Source: Halocatena marina
GTDB lineage: Archaea > Halobacteriota > Halobacteria > Halobacteriales > Haloarculaceae
Direction: 5' to 3'
Length of the DNA stretch: 64,000 nt
Assembly (NCBI RefSeq): GCF_025913575.1
Contig: NZ_CP109785.1
Coordinates: 3,472,001 to 3,536,000 of the forward strand
Shown piece after piece: positions 43,963-53,239 of this stretch. Both the position numbers and the translations under genes were made by a program. The notes under the pieces are model-generated. The model saw only the letters and a list, made by a program, of their open reading frames with translations, made no database searches and was not told the DNA's origin. Numbering within the stretch: the stretch's first letter is position 1; each line of letters starts with the position of its first letter.

Positions 43963-45054
43963 ATGGATCCTCGCATCCGAGAACACGCAGAGGTCGTCAT
44001 CGAGCACTCCACAAAGATCGAGTCGGGAGATAACGTCATCATTTCTGGCTCTCAACTCGCGGATGATCTTGTCGTTGCACTGTATGAGTTGTGTGGCGAG
44101 CGCGGCGCGAATCCGATGCGGATGGGTGCCGGTGATCGTGCCATGCGGGCATATCTCAACGCTGCTGATCCCGAATCGTTCGATCTTCCGGATCACGCGA
44201 TGGCAGCGACGGAAGCGACAGACGTCTTCATCGGTATCATCGGTACGGCGAACGCGAGCGAACGAAGTGACGTCGATCCACAGACGACGAGCGCGTACAA
44301 GCAAGCAACAAAACCGATTGCAGACGAGCGGATAGGAAAACGCTGGGTTGCAACCCAATTCCCAACTCCGGGGAACGCCCAGAAGGCCGAGATGAGCACC
44401 GAAGCCTACGAGGATTTCGTGTGGGACGCGATCAACAAGGACTGGGACGCCCAACGCGAACATCAAGCGCAGTTGGTCGAGATTCTCGATCCAGCAAGTG
44501 AGGTTCACATCAAAAGCGGCGACACGACCGATCTCACGATGTCCATCGACGGAATGAAAACGGTGAACGACTACGCTGAGAAGAACCTCCCGGGTGGCGA
44601 AGTGTTCACCGCTCCGATTCCCGATTCCGTCGAAGGAGAGGTTCTATTCGATATGCCACTCAACGTGCAAGGCCGCGAGATTCGAAACGCCCGCCTCGTC
44701 TTCGAGGACGGTGACGTGAGCGAACACAGCGCCGAAACGAACGAAGACGTGTTGACATCCCTGCTCGACACCGACGATGGTGCTCGACGGCTCGGGGAGT
44801 TGGGCATCGGAATGAACCGCGATATCGATCAGTTCACCCACAACATGCTCTTTGACGAGAAGATGGGCGACACTGTCCACATGGCGATCGGACGGGCAAT
44901 AGAGGAATGCGTTCCCGATGGACAACCACTCAACGAAAGCGCAGTCCACACGGACATGATCGTCGATATGAGTGAGGAATCGTTCATCGCGGTCGATGGT
45001 GAGGTCGTTCAGCGCGACGGAACGTTCGTCTTCGAGGACGAATTCGAGAACTAG
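43963..45054 (+). CDS. Aminopeptidase, M29 family
   Basis: A 363-residue metallo-aminopeptidase of the thermophilic M29 group (AmpS/PepS). It begins MDPRIREHAEVVIEHSTKIESGDNVIISG and contains the metal-site motifs GEVFTAPIPDSVEG, THNMLFDEKMGDTVHMAIG and AVHTDMIVDM. It removes N-terminal residues from peptides and may finish what the proteasome starts (inference). It converges with the next gene, five bases apart. Confidence 0.9.
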   Translation: MDPRIREHAEVVIEHSTKIESGDNVIISGSQLADDLVVALYELCGERGANPMRMGAGDRAMRAYLNAADPESFDLPDHAMAATEATDVFIGIIGTANASERSDVDPQTTSAYKQATKPIADERIGKRWVATQFPTPGNAQKAEMSTEAYEDFVWDAINKDWDAQREHQAQLVEILDPASEVHIKSGDTTDLTMSIDGMKTVNDYAEKNLPGGEVFTAPIPDSVEGEVLFDMPLNVQGREIRNARLVFEDGDVSEHSAETNEDVLTSLLDTDDGARRLGELGIGMNRDIDQFTHNMLFDEKMGDTVHMAIGRAIEECVPDGQPLNESAVHTDMIVDMSEESFIAVDGEVVQRDGTFVFEDEFEN

Positions 45055-45059
45055 AGATA

Positions 45060-45710
45060 CTACACGACATCGCCGCGGACTGTCGCACCGGTTTGACGCT
45101 CGCGGTAGTGTTTGATTGCGTTGGCGGCTTCGGTTGTTTCGTCTGCGTCCATCCCGAGCATCTCCAGCGCGTCGGGGAGCGTCGGAAAGACGAGCTCTCC
45201 CGAACGAAGCTTCTCGAACGCATCCTCACTTTGGGTGCCGTCAACCCAGAGACAGACGCCGCGTGGATCAAGGATCTGTTCGTAGTCCTGTCGAGCCATC
45301 GCTCCTTTCAGGCGCTGTGTAACGTTGTTCTCGAACCCAGTGTTACACACTTCGAGGTGGATCGGCTCATCGTCGATGAGGTGGGCAGCGAGGCACTTCT
45401 CAGGGGCCGCATGGCCGTTCGTGTTCGCACAGAGCGCCTCTGGGTGTGCGTCGGCCCATTCAGCGCTGACGGTCTTGCCGACTCCTTCGATTCCGTGTGA
45501 CTCAATGAATGCTTCTTCCTTCGATGCGTCTCCGTGGAATAACAGATCTTTGGTGAGGTAGACATCGAGGCGGTCGATGGGGTCGATTCCGAGCGCGAGA
45601 TCGCCGTAGACCCACACCTCCCGCACGGGAACGGGCATCGAGTCCTGTTCGACTGTCTCGATGAGACGCGCGAGGCGGTCGACAGCGTCCGCCCGAGAGA
45701 ACTGGGACAT
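45060..45710 (-). CDS. Conserved haloarchaeal protein (DUF7095-like)
   Basis: A 216-residue protein beginning MSQFSRADAVDRLARLIETV. It contains REVWVYGDLALGIDPIDRLDVYLTKDLL, which resembles a nucleotidyltransferase-like or substrate-binding fold region, and CLAAHLIDDEPIHLEVCNTGFE. I recall it as DUF7095, widespread in haloarchaea with no known role. The longer upstream frame has a non-homologous N-terminus and is ignored. Confidence 0.75.
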   Translation of the reverse strand: MSQFSRADAVDRLARLIETVEQDSMPVPVREVWVYGDLALGIDPIDRLDVYLTKDLLFHGDASKEEAFIESHGIEGVGKTVSAEWADAHPEALCANTNGHAAPEKCLAAHLIDDEPIHLEVCNTGFENNVTQRLKGAMARQDYEQILDPRGVCLWVDGTQSEDAFEKLRSGELVFPTLPDALEMLGMDADETTEAANAIKHYRERQTGATVRGDVV

Positions 45711-45844
45711 TATCAGCCCGTACTCTTCGGAGGTGGAAAACACACTCGCTCCACTGGCGATAATGTCCGTATCAGCGCCTACGCTCCTGTCGAGTCCCCT
45801 ATCGACAGTCGCAAGAGCGTGTGCACGTATCTCTACGTAGAACC

Positions 45845-46396
45845 ATGTCCGACAGTGAAGACAGCGAACGGAGCGCGTACGCAACGCTTGCGGGCGGTTG
45901 TTTTTGGTGTATCGAAGCCCCATTGGAAGAACTCGGTGGTGTGCGTTCTGTGACGTCTGGGTACGCGGGTGGAACGACCGAAAATCCCACGTACGAAGAA
46001 GTATGTTCTGGTACAACGGGTCACGCGGAAGTTGTTCACGTCGAATACAATCCAGATACAATCGTGTTTGGAGAGCTTCTCGCTGTATTTTTCACCATTC
46101 ACGACCCCACGACTCTCAATCGACAAGGACCTGACGTTGGGACCCAGTACCGATCTGCTATCTTCTATCACGACGAGGACCAACGAGAGACGACAGAGGC
46201 GTTCATCGAGGAGCTCGAATCGTCAGGCGAGTACGACGAAATCGTTACCGAGGTGGCACCACTCGAAACGTTCTACGAAGCCGAAGCGCACCATCAAGAT
46301 TACTACGAAAAGAATCCGAACAACCCCTACTGTACTGTCAACATCGACCCCAAGCTTGAGAAGATGCGCAAACAGTTCGGAGAAAAGCTCGAATAG
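45845..46396 (+). CDS. msrA: Peptide methionine-S-sulfoxide reductase
   Basis: A 183-residue MsrA that repairs oxidised methionine. ATLAGGCFWCIEAPLEELGGV holds the catalytic C19 in GCFWC, followed by VTSGYAGG and GHAEVVHVEYNP, and HHQDYYEKNPNNPYC with a possible resolving cysteine near the end. All family motifs are intact. Start at 45845 (MSDSEDSERSAYATLAGG). It converges with an aldo/keto reductase gene six bases away. Confidence 0.96.
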   Translation: MSDSEDSERSAYATLAGGCFWCIEAPLEELGGVRSVTSGYAGGTTENPTYEEVCSGTTGHAEVVHVEYNPDTIVFGELLAVFFTIHDPTTLNRQGPDVGTQYRSAIFYHDEDQRETTEAFIEELESSGEYDEIVTEVAPLETFYEAEAHHQDYYEKNPNNPYCTVNIDPKLEKMRKQFGEKLE

Positions 46397-46401
46397 AGCG
46401 T

Positions 46402-47250
46402 TCAATCCCGTAGCTGTCGGTATTCGTCTTCGGACAGTTCGATATCCGCGGCGGCAGCGTTCTCTTCCAGATGCTCGATGCTCGACGTTCCCGGAATCGG
46501 GAGCATCACTGGCGAGTGCTGGAGCAACCACGCGAGCGCAATCTGGTGGTGTGTCGCCTCGTGTGCCTCGGCAACCGATTCGAGTGCTGGCACTCGCTTT
46601 TCGATGGAGCCTGCGCCGATCGGTGACCACGGCATGAATCCGATGTTTGCGTTCTCACAGGCTTCGAGGACACTTTCAGAATCCCGCACGGCAACGTTGT
46701 ACTCGTTTTGGACTGTTGCGATCTCGACGATCTCTCGCGCTTGATCGAGTTGTGTCACGTCGACGTTGCTCAATCCGATATGATTGATCACGCCGTCGTC
46801 TTTGAGCTCGGCAAGCGCCGTAATCGAGTCCGCAAACGGGACGTCTGGGTCTGGACGATGGTACTGATAGAGATCGATCTTATCGACACCAAGACGATCG
46901 AGGCTGCACAAGAGCGCGTTACGGAGGTAGTCGGGATCTCCTCGCGGTATCCAGTCGCCGCTTCGATTGCGGAGGAGCCCGCCTTTCGTGGCAATCACCA
47001 GTTCATCTGGGTACGGATGCAAACTCTCGCGGAGCAACCGCTCACTCACTCCCGGCCCGTACGAGTCAGCAGTATCGAAAAAGTTGATACCGAGATCGAC
47101 TGCACGACTGAGCACGTCTGTCGCAGCGTCCGGATCATCTGGACGTCCGATGATGTTTTCACCGGTAAGCCGCATCGCGCCGAACCCGAGTCGGTGGACG
47201 GTTACCTCGCCGCCGATGTCGAACGTATCGCTCCGGGGTTCTGTGGCCAT
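46402..47250 (-). CDS. Aldo/keto reductase
   Basis: A 282-residue aldo/keto reductase, different from the one at 31 kb. Motifs: LGFGAMRLTG, DLGINFFDTADSYGPGVSERLL (Asp and Tyr), LVIATKGGL (Lys), LYQYHRPDPDVP (His), IGLSNVDVTQL and IPGTSSIEHLEENAAAADIELS (cofactor site). The catalytic tetrad is complete. Close to YajO/Tas-like aldo/keto reductases; substrate unknown. Confidence 0.92.
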   Translation of the reverse strand: MATEPRSDTFDIGGEVTVHRLGFGAMRLTGENIIGRPDDPDAATDVLSRAVDLGINFFDTADSYGPGVSERLLRESLHPYPDELVIATKGGLLRNRSGDWIPRGDPDYLRNALLCSLDRLGVDKIDLYQYHRPDPDVPFADSITALAELKDDGVINHIGLSNVDVTQLDQAREIVEIATVQNEYNVAVRDSESVLEACENANIGFMPWSPIGAGSIEKRVPALESVAEAHEATHHQIALAWLLQHSPVMLPIPGTSSIEHLEENAAAADIELSEDEYRQLRD

Positions 47251-47349
47251 CCCCGAAAAACACCCGAATCGCAGTAATCTCTTTTGGCGCTGAATCCCAA
47301 AACAGTCGGATAATATATTAATTTCGTGTGTATCAACTGTGGAAGATGG

Positions 47350-48147
47350 TCACGTGCGCCACTGACTGATACGCGAACGGATCTCGTATCCCGTGACCGA
47401 GCCGTCAGTACCGTTTGCGATCCGACGCAATCGATCCCTTCGTCTATCAGATATATTGATGTCGTTCGGTGTGAGCCGCCGTCCACGATGCTGATTGTAG
47501 CTGCCGACCCACGCGGGTTCATCGGGGACACTCTCGTCAGTGACATGCTCGTAATCGAGTGCAACGACGTTCCCTGTCCGTGAGACGCCAATTTGTCCTT
47601 CTCCGTCGAGACCCAATCCCAGGCCCGCATCAGCGAGTCGGTTTTCGAACGACGCCACGCGCCGTTCGTACTCTTGTTGTTGTTGGGCTGTCTCCTCGTT
47701 CTGTGGCGTCGCTATTCTGTTCGGGTAGTCGTATCCGATGGTTTCGACTTCTTCCATTACGAGCCACCGATAATTCGAGGCGTGGTCGATGACTGGTGCG
47801 AAGAGGTCCGTAACGCCCCGTTCGGCTGCTTGTTTCCAAATCACCGTCTCAATCCAGTTACTGAGTTCTGTGTGACTGGCTTCGTCTGATACGTCGAACT
47901 CGATCTTGAGAACGTAGTTGTGGGATCCTTGAACGATTGGCTCACCGTCCATTCGGTGTGGAAGCCTTCCGGCAACTCGATTGCCAGAGCCAACGCTCCA
48001 GCCAAAGTCATGGATCGCTGTGAGCTGCTTCCATCCGCTGTATGGGTCGGTATCGTACTCTTCATACAGTTCTTCCGTGAGTTGGTCACAGAGCGCTCGT
48101 CCGCGATCTGTGAGTGTCACGCTTGATTCAGTCGATGGCGCTTTCAT
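47350..48147 (-). CDS. Unknown protein, possible kinase-like fold
   Basis: A 265-residue protein I do not recognise by family. Its layout looks like a protein-kinase-like fold: a lysine after a hydrophobic strand (YVLKIEF, K81), an acidic helix (NWIETVIWKQA, E100), a hinge-like RWLVMEEVE at 127-135, and a late LADAGLGLGLDGEGQIGVSR plus VVALDYEHV, where D198 would be the metal-binding aspartate. A classical HRD motif is absent. This fold call is inference only. No partner gene is adjacent; the upstream 250 bases are AT-rich. Confidence 0.65.
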   Translation of the reverse strand: MKAPSTESSVTLTDRGRALCDQLTEELYEEYDTDPYSGWKQLTAIHDFGWSVGSGNRVAGRLPHRMDGEPIVQGSHNYVLKIEFDVSDEASHTELSNWIETVIWKQAAERGVTDLFAPVIDHASNYRWLVMEEVETIGYDYPNRIATPQNEETAQQQQEYERRVASFENRLADAGLGLGLDGEGQIGVSRTGNVVALDYEHVTDESVPDEPAWVGSYNQHRGRRLTPNDINISDRRRDRLRRIANGTDGSVTGYEIRSRISQWRT

Positions 48148-48394
48148 CGCTGGTTGGTCGGTCCTCGTACGTGACTTGTATCGTATCTATCGTATCAATC
48201 AATCGGTTTTCATAGCAAACATATGTATGAGTAAATGTATGGATCCTCACGAAGAGAGGTAGTTAACGGATATATGACCTAACTGATATCCCTACAGAAA
48301 GCTTATACCGCTTCCTTACCTACTTCATAGTAAGATCATTGAGATAGCATTATCATTTGATATACTATTGGATGATCAAATTGGGCGAGATACA

Positions 48395-48574
48395 ATGAGT
48401 GTAATCGAGAAGCTCAGCGATGCTTTCTTCCAGGAGGAGCAACAGTCTGAACCATATGCGTGCCAGCACTGTGGCTGTCGGTTTTCACTCCAACACCAGG
48501 TCTGTCCCAAGTGTGGTGGCTACGCAATTGAACGCGTCGATTGGTCAGAAATCATCGGCTCTGAGTCTGAATGA
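48395..48574 (+). CDS. Small zinc-ribbon protein
   Basis: A 59-residue protein: MSVIEKLSDAFFQEEQQSEPY, then CQHCGCRF and CPKCGGY, a single zinc ribbon, and a short acidic tail. Haloarchaea have many such proteins with unknown roles, and some act in biofilm or stress. The ATG at 48395 is preferred to a TTG nine codons upstream. AT-rich DNA lies before it. Confidence 0.72.
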   Translation: MSVIEKLSDAFFQEEQQSEPYACQHCGCRFSLQHQVCPKCGGYAIERVDWSEIIGSESE

Positions 48575-48673
48575 TTGCTTGAACGGCTCAGTGCTTGTTC
48601 TATACACTTTCCCTTTCTCCTCGTCGTGTGTCCCGTGGAAACGATTATGACGTTTGCTCTGGTACATATACCC

Positions 48674-48835
48674 ATGGCAGATAAGATCACAGTAACAGGT
48701 TTGCCCCGATGTCTGAACTGTGGGTTCGAAGCACCGCTCGACGGAGGCGAATGGAACTCTGCCGAAGTCCCGCCGCTTGGTGATCTTACGCGGTGTCCTG
48801 AGTGTGGGAGTACGAATATCCGGGGTCAGTGGTAG
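48674..48835 (+). CDS. Small zinc-ribbon protein
   Basis: A 53-residue protein starting MADKITVTGLPRCLNCGF with a second pair in CPECGSTNIRG, forming one CxxC...CxxC zinc ribbon. Function unknown. It lies 99 bases after the other small zinc-ribbon gene on the same strand, and the two may be co-regulated. GGTACATATACCC just before the ATG contains a TATA-like core but is very close. Confidence 0.75.
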   Translation: MADKITVTGLPRCLNCGFEAPLDGGEWNSAEVPPLGDLTRCPECGSTNIRGQW

Positions 48836-49093
48836 GATGAGCCGATATTTCACTGCCGGCTCTGAGTTCTCTTGACGCTCGTCTTGTGAGTAGACTGTGG
48901 CTGTTTCAGTGTGGCTCGTGGCCGACTCTCTGTGAGTTCATGAGTGAGAGGTGGAAATACTCGCGTAGAGCCGTGTATCCGGCACAATCTCTGAACTACG
49001 GCACGAGTACCTCCGGCAACCAACCATCGGAAACTATTCGGGAGGTCACAAACGCGCTCTGCTATGCAGTTTGGATCGAGCAGACTGTGTAGC

Positions 49094-49837
49094 CTACTCG
49101 CCCTGGATGCGTGGGGCGAGCACGAACGTCACTGTCCCCTGTCCTTCTGCGATGTCGAATTGGATATTGACGGGGAATTCCTCACCAAGTTCGACGCTCA
49201 CCTCAGCATCATTTGGAATGGCCTTGTTCATTTCCTTGAGGTAGTCGAGGCTAAACAGCGAGTGAGCATCACCGGCGGTGAGAGTAATGAGCTCGTCGCG
49301 GTCGAGTTCGAAATGGACATCGTCAGTGTCGCCCTCTGCATCGACGTAAAAGTACTCCGAACTGGCATCGACGCCGAGAGCGATGTGATCGGATACCATG
49401 TCTGCGGCCTTCACAGCACGGTCGATATCTCTCCCTTCGATGACGGCTGTCGCGGGGAGATCGATGTCGGGTAGGTCCGGTTCCTGCCTGATGGAATCTG
49501 GATCGATGAGCGCGAGCGTGTATTCGAGACCATCAATCTGGATGTTGAGCTTCCGTGTCTCTTCATCGAGTTCGAGATGAATCAGGTCATCTGCGTTGGC
49601 CATTCCGGCAATATCTTCGAGGCGAGCGAGGTTGACACCGATCGTCTCATCGTCGGTCTCGTAGGACTCGAACGCGCCTGCATCGAGTCGAAGGTCAACC
49701 ATCCCTGCGTTGGCCGGATCAACAGCGCGGATCGTAAAGCCTTCATCATCGAGCCGGATTTTGCACTCGTCTACTAACACGCTGACCGAGTCGAGCGCCG
49801 ACAAAAGCGTCCCCGAACTCACGATAGCCTTGAACAT
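49094..49837 (-). CDS. pcn: DNA polymerase sliding clamp (PCNA)
   Basis: A 247-residue [60 protein letters not shown] is the family beginning, and the final [12 protein letters not shown] is the end of the second domain. It encircles DNA as a ring, and haloarchaea have one PCNA. RFC small subunit in this window loads it. The start at 49837 is supported by a TATA-like box 27 bases before it; an upstream in-frame ATG gives a non-homologous extension. Length is standard. Confidence 0.97.
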   Translation of the reverse strand: MFKAIVSSGTLLSALDSVSVLVDECKIRLDDEGFTIRAVDPANAGMVDLRLDAGAFESYETDDETIGVNLARLEDIAGMANADDLIHLELDEETRKLNIQIDGLEYTLALIDPDSIRQEPDLPDIDLPATAVIEGRDIDRAVKAADMVSDHIALGVDASSEYFYVDAEGDTDDVHFELDRDELITLTAGDAHSLFSLDYLKEMNKAIPNDAEVSVELGEEFPVNIQFDIAEGQGTVTFVLAPRIQGE

Positions 49838-49860
49838 GGATGGCGGTTCTCTTCGACGGG

Positions 49861-49868
49861 TTAAAAAA
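49861..49868 (-). promoter_or_regulatory. TATA-like box for pcn
   Basis: TTTTTTAA on the minus strand is centred 27 bases before the pcn ATG, fitting a leaderless transcript. Confidence 0.55.
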
Positions 49869-50008
49869 CGATTCATTACGTGCGTGGTGGCAATTCTCAC
49901 GACAAATGACTTCCTTGAAATATTGCTAATCGTGAAATAGATGTTTGCTGTTTTGCATGTGTTATTCTAGGTACTTCGATGTGCGAGACGAATGTCCCGT
50001 TCGGGTGA

Positions 50009-50989
50009 CTAGATCGTTTCGAGCACGTCGAGTACACGTTCTTCGGAGTCACGATCGGGCCCGCGTTTTTCAGAACTGTCGGCGCTGTTGATGTGCTCGA
50101 CTGTTTCTGAGACTGCCTCTGAGAGTGGCGTCGAGCTCCATCCCATCGACTCGAGCTTGTGTGTATCGAGGACGTGCGGATAGTCACGGTACAACGGGAA
50201 ATCGGACGATTCGAGATCGGCAATAGCGAGTTCGCGCTCACTCACTTCGATGAGGTCTACGCTCGTTCCGACGCTGTCAGCGAGAAGATTGATCCATTCC
50301 GAGAGCACCGGCAACGAGTGATCACCAACGTTGTACGCTTCACCGGGATCACCCTGTTCGGCAATCGTCCGAAGGCCCCGTGCCACATCATCCACGTACA
50401 CAAGGTGTCGGAGTGCTGTGTGTGGAACGAGCAGACGATCGTAGGTGCTCACTCGATCGACCCAGTACTCGAAGCGTCCTGTGTAATCGTATGGACCGTA
50501 GACGACGGGTGGACGGATACTCATCGCGCGAACGCCGCGTTCTCCAGCCTCGAAGACAGCCCGATCCCCAGCAGCCTTTCGGGGTCCGTAGGTATCCCAC
50601 GAATCATCGACTGCCTGCTCGGACGTACACTCACACAGTGGCGTCTCATCCTCGCGCTTGGGAACGACCTCAGTGCCGTAAGCTGCACCGCTTGAGACGT
50701 ACACGTACGCATCAGCATCGGCAAAAATCTCCGTCGCTGTGCGTACGTCGCGGGGGTAATACGCCACGCAGTCGATGATGAAGTCCGGGTCGATGCGATC
50801 GCGCGCGCGTACGAGCGCATCATCATCCGTTCGGTCGCCCTTGTGATGGACGATATCTTCGTCGTCGGTGAACGGGTTCTCGTGTTTTCCTCGATTGAAG
50901 ATGGCAACCTCATACCCGTGTGCGCGAAATTCTTCGACAGCGTGACGACCGACGAACCGTGTTCCTCCGATAACGAGTACGGTTTCCAT
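50009..50989 (-). CDS. NAD-dependent epimerase/dehydratase family protein
   Basis: A 326-residue extended short-chain dehydrogenase. It begins METVLVIGGTRFVGRHAVEEF (NAD motif GxxxxG), has VYVSSGAAYG and later a Ser/Tyr-Lys motif that is atypical: the position of YxxxK reads YGPRKAAGD. SIRPPVVYGPYDYTGRF and HLVYVDDVA are the sugar-binding side. It resembles nucleoside-diphosphate-sugar epimerases with reduced specificity; substrate unknown. Confidence 0.87.
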   Translation of the reverse strand: METVLVIGGTRFVGRHAVEEFRAHGYEVAIFNRGKHENPFTDDEDIVHHKGDRTDDDALVRARDRIDPDFIIDCVAYYPRDVRTATEIFADADAYVYVSSGAAYGTEVVPKREDETPLCECTSEQAVDDSWDTYGPRKAAGDRAVFEAGERGVRAMSIRPPVVYGPYDYTGRFEYWVDRVSTYDRLLVPHTALRHLVYVDDVARGLRTIAEQGDPGEAYNVGDHSLPVLSEWINLLADSVGTSVDLIEVSERELAIADLESSDFPLYRDYPHVLDTHKLESMGWSSTPLSEAVSETVEHINSADSSEKRGPDRDSEERVLDVLETI

Positions 50990-51120
50990 GCACAACCGAC
51001 GAACGGTGTCGGGAAAAATGTGAGTGCTCGGTCGGTGTGTTCATTTTGAGAGGCTATGTGTCCGACCCGTGGATCTGTAGCGTATCTCTTCGATCGTCCA
51101 AAATTCCCTCTCTTTCCTCT

Positions 51121-51486
51121 TCACTTGAGAGTATCAGCAAAAACAGGTTCGGAAACGATAACTTGACCATCGCTCGTTACTGTTACACAAAATCCTCGAT
51201 ACCGAAAGTGTACTTTTCCGCTACAGTGGCGTTGCTGACCCAGAAGTGTTTGTTCGAAGAATACGGCTTCGATAGCCGTGACGTTGACTGCTTCGAATAG
51301 TGATGATCCGAGAGTTGTGATTTCGGTGTTTTCTGCGTCTGCAACAGCTGAAACGATCTCCTTTACGAGATCAATGTCGCCATCACACTTAAACGAGCGG
51401 CGCACGATCGGACGCCACTCCAAATCATCGTCACTGTTGGGTAATAGGTGATCTCTGTCGGCTTCATCAGTGGAATCTGTCGGCAT
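51121..51486 (-). CDS. HalOD1 output-domain protein
   Basis: A 121-residue protein with a C-terminal HalOD1 domain: DIDLVKEIVSAVADAENTEITTLGSSLFEAVNVTAIEAVF, then KVHFRYRGFCVTVTSDGQVIV. HalOD1 occurs behind response regulator receivers in haloarchaea and also alone. Here it stands alone, without receiver or histidine kinase next to it. Its function is unknown. Confidence 0.8.
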   Translation of the reverse strand: MPTDSTDEADRDHLLPNSDDDLEWRPIVRRSFKCDGDIDLVKEIVSAVADAENTEITTLGSSLFEAVNVTAIEAVFFEQTLLGQQRHCSGKVHFRYRGFCVTVTSDGQVIVSEPVFADTLK

Positions 51487-51889
51487 TATCTGACTTTGAA
51501 AATCTCCTCCGGTCGATGGTTTGAATGGTGTCTAGTACACCGACCGTCAATACTGGGGCCGGCCGTCGCTGTGTGCTCGTTCGTTTCCATGTTCCGGCTG
51601 TCTACTGTCTTGTCCATTACCATCTACTTGCTTTCTATACTATAACATTTCAGCACCCGATTCATGTGCTATACAACTGACTGTGCCGTTGAAAATGTGT
51701 TGTGAGTATCTGAGTTACGAACTGATTATGCATCGTGAATCTCGATGAATGACGCCATCATTCGATACCTAAGACTTCTCATATGGTATGAAATTTGTCC
51801 TTTGATCTGTGTTTCACATACCATCTGGATCTAGAAAATTCCTGGTTATGAGGAAATGAGCTCTTGTTCTGCAGCATTTCTCTGATCGT
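51487..51889. other. Gene-poor AT-rich stretch
   Basis: I see no coding frame. It holds an 18-base motif (51678-51695, TGACTGTGCCGTTGAAAA) also near 25660 with one change, and an 8-base inverted repeat ATGGTATG (51783-51790) / CATACCAT (51817-51824). The region may carry a regulatory site or the relic of a mobile element. Confidence 0.55.
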
Positions 51890-52648
51890 CTAACCCAGCC
51901 ACCACTCGACAATAGTTGTAAGGACGGCAACAAGACTGTTCTGCGTACCAGTTCCCCAAATCGCTGTTTCCGTCGATCCATCGTTCTCCGCCAGTGTGCT
52001 CATGAGTACGGTTTTGTGATCAGTGACGAGTAAGCGGCCGGTCGGTGGGCCGTCCCACGCCCACGGTGGCTCGATCAGTTCGGCCGCTGGAACTGCAGTT
52101 TGGAGCCGTTTGTGTCCTGTCTCCGTGCTGTTGGCGAGCCGAACAGCCACTCCACGCTCGCTTGCGGCGCGCAACTCGGTTAAGATCTCCTCACTCAACA
52201 CTCGGTCAATCGTTAGATAGACGATCTCGTCAGTTGCAGACGACAGATAGTTGCTGACACGATCATCGACTGCAGCGCTCCCAGTAGTGGTCCAGACGCC
52301 GCGCTGTTCCTGCTGGCGTTCTGCAGGTTCGAGGTCGGCTAGCTGGCTAGCAAGCTCTGTAACGGTGTCGTCGTACTTGTGTCGGAAGTGACGCAACGTT
52401 GTCTCGCGCCCAACGGGTTGGAACTGCTTCGGTGAGTTATTTTGGACATCAACCAGTCCTCTGTCCTGAAGGCGCTCGACCGCATCGTAAATTCGCGTCC
52501 GGGGAACACTGGTCGTCTCACTCACTTCGCGGGCGGTTCCACCCCTGAGCCGCAGGAGTGCGACGTAGATAGAGGCTTCATATTGACTCATCCCGAGATC
52601 TTGTAGGAGCTCGACAGCCATGGGCTGGACAGGTGGCGACTCGGTCAC
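51890..52648 (-). CDS. TrmB-family transcriptional regulator
   Basis: A 252-residue TrmB-like regulator. The N-terminal winged helix is MAVELLQDLGMSQYEASIYVALLRLRGGTAREVSETTSVPRTRIYDAVERLQDRGLV, and the C-terminal part from about residue 120 is the PLD-like/sugar-sensing domain (VYLTIDRVLSEEILTELRAASERGVAVRLAN). Start is GTG at 52648, overlapping the small upstream frame by four bases. TrmB proteins sense sugars and control transport or glycolysis; target genes are not adjacent, so the target is unknown. Confidence 0.9.
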   Translation of the reverse strand: MTESPPVQPMAVELLQDLGMSQYEASIYVALLRLRGGTAREVSETTSVPRTRIYDAVERLQDRGLVDVQNNSPKQFQPVGRETTLRHFRHKYDDTVTELASQLADLEPAERQQEQRGVWTTTGSAAVDDRVSNYLSSATDEIVYLTIDRVLSEEILTELRAASERGVAVRLANSTETGHKRLQTAVPAAELIEPPWAWDGPPTGRLLVTDHKTVLMSTLAENDGSTETAIWGTGTQNSLVAVLTTIVEWWLG

Positions 52649-52758
52649 GAGGATTCCTCCGGTACCACGCCAGCAGTATCTCCACTATCGCCCGCGAACT
52701 GACCGTCTACACGACGCTTGCATTTCGGGTGAGCCGGTGGATGACAGCAATATTGCAT
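52645..52758 (-). CDS. Possible 37-residue Cys/His microprotein upstream of trmB
   Basis: A short frame starts at ATG (52756-52758), reads MQYCCHPPAHPKCKRRVDGQ and ends in TGA overlapping the GTG of the TrmB gene (GTGA). CC, two His and a Cys could bind zinc. The overlap suggests translational coupling, but no homologue is known to me, and a frame this short could arise by chance. Confidence 0.35.
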   Translation of the reverse strand: MQYCCHPPAHPKCKRRVDGQFAGDSGDTAGVVPEESS

Positions 52759-53239
52759 ACGAAAGCGTAAGTGGTCGATCTATTTGATCTCTTTGTGATT
52801 ATCTGAGTAAATCACATTCTGCAGCACGGCTCAGAGACGAGACAATGTGCACTCTCCTCTGACACTCGGTTGACAGCTGGCGATCGATCGTGATCAGCTC
52901 ACCGCTGACGTCGTGAATTTTCAGAATTTCTTCTCTGCAACAACTGATCTGGTGACGAAATAATACAATTGGTATTAATCGATGAATTCGAACCGACACT
53001 GCTTCTTGTTGAATATAGAGAAAATGATATAATCTGTCGGTGGTCGTCTGACGAAGTTCTACGGACGATGTGGAAATAAGTATATGATTGGGTCGCAGGC
53101 GTGGTTCGGGTTACTTTGAGATGATCTGTGTTTTAGGCGACAACGGATACGGTGAGATTTGTTCGTTGATTCGCATCAACGGGGAGATCTATCAGTAGAA
53201 AACACAACTACTATCCCATATCCTAGTCCTCGCCCAGCC
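52759..53239. other. Gene-poor AT-rich stretch
   Basis: No convincing gene. A 67-residue minus-strand frame (52799-52999) and a plus-strand frame ending near 53078 (IIQLVLIDEFEP, then RWSSDEVLRTMWK) lack starts or familiar motifs. It is part of a low-GC tract that continues to about 54.48 kb. Confidence 0.5.

Noticed and set aside
52799..52999. 67-residue minus-strand frame
   Set aside because: No family, no TATA-like box at the right distance, weak codon pattern.
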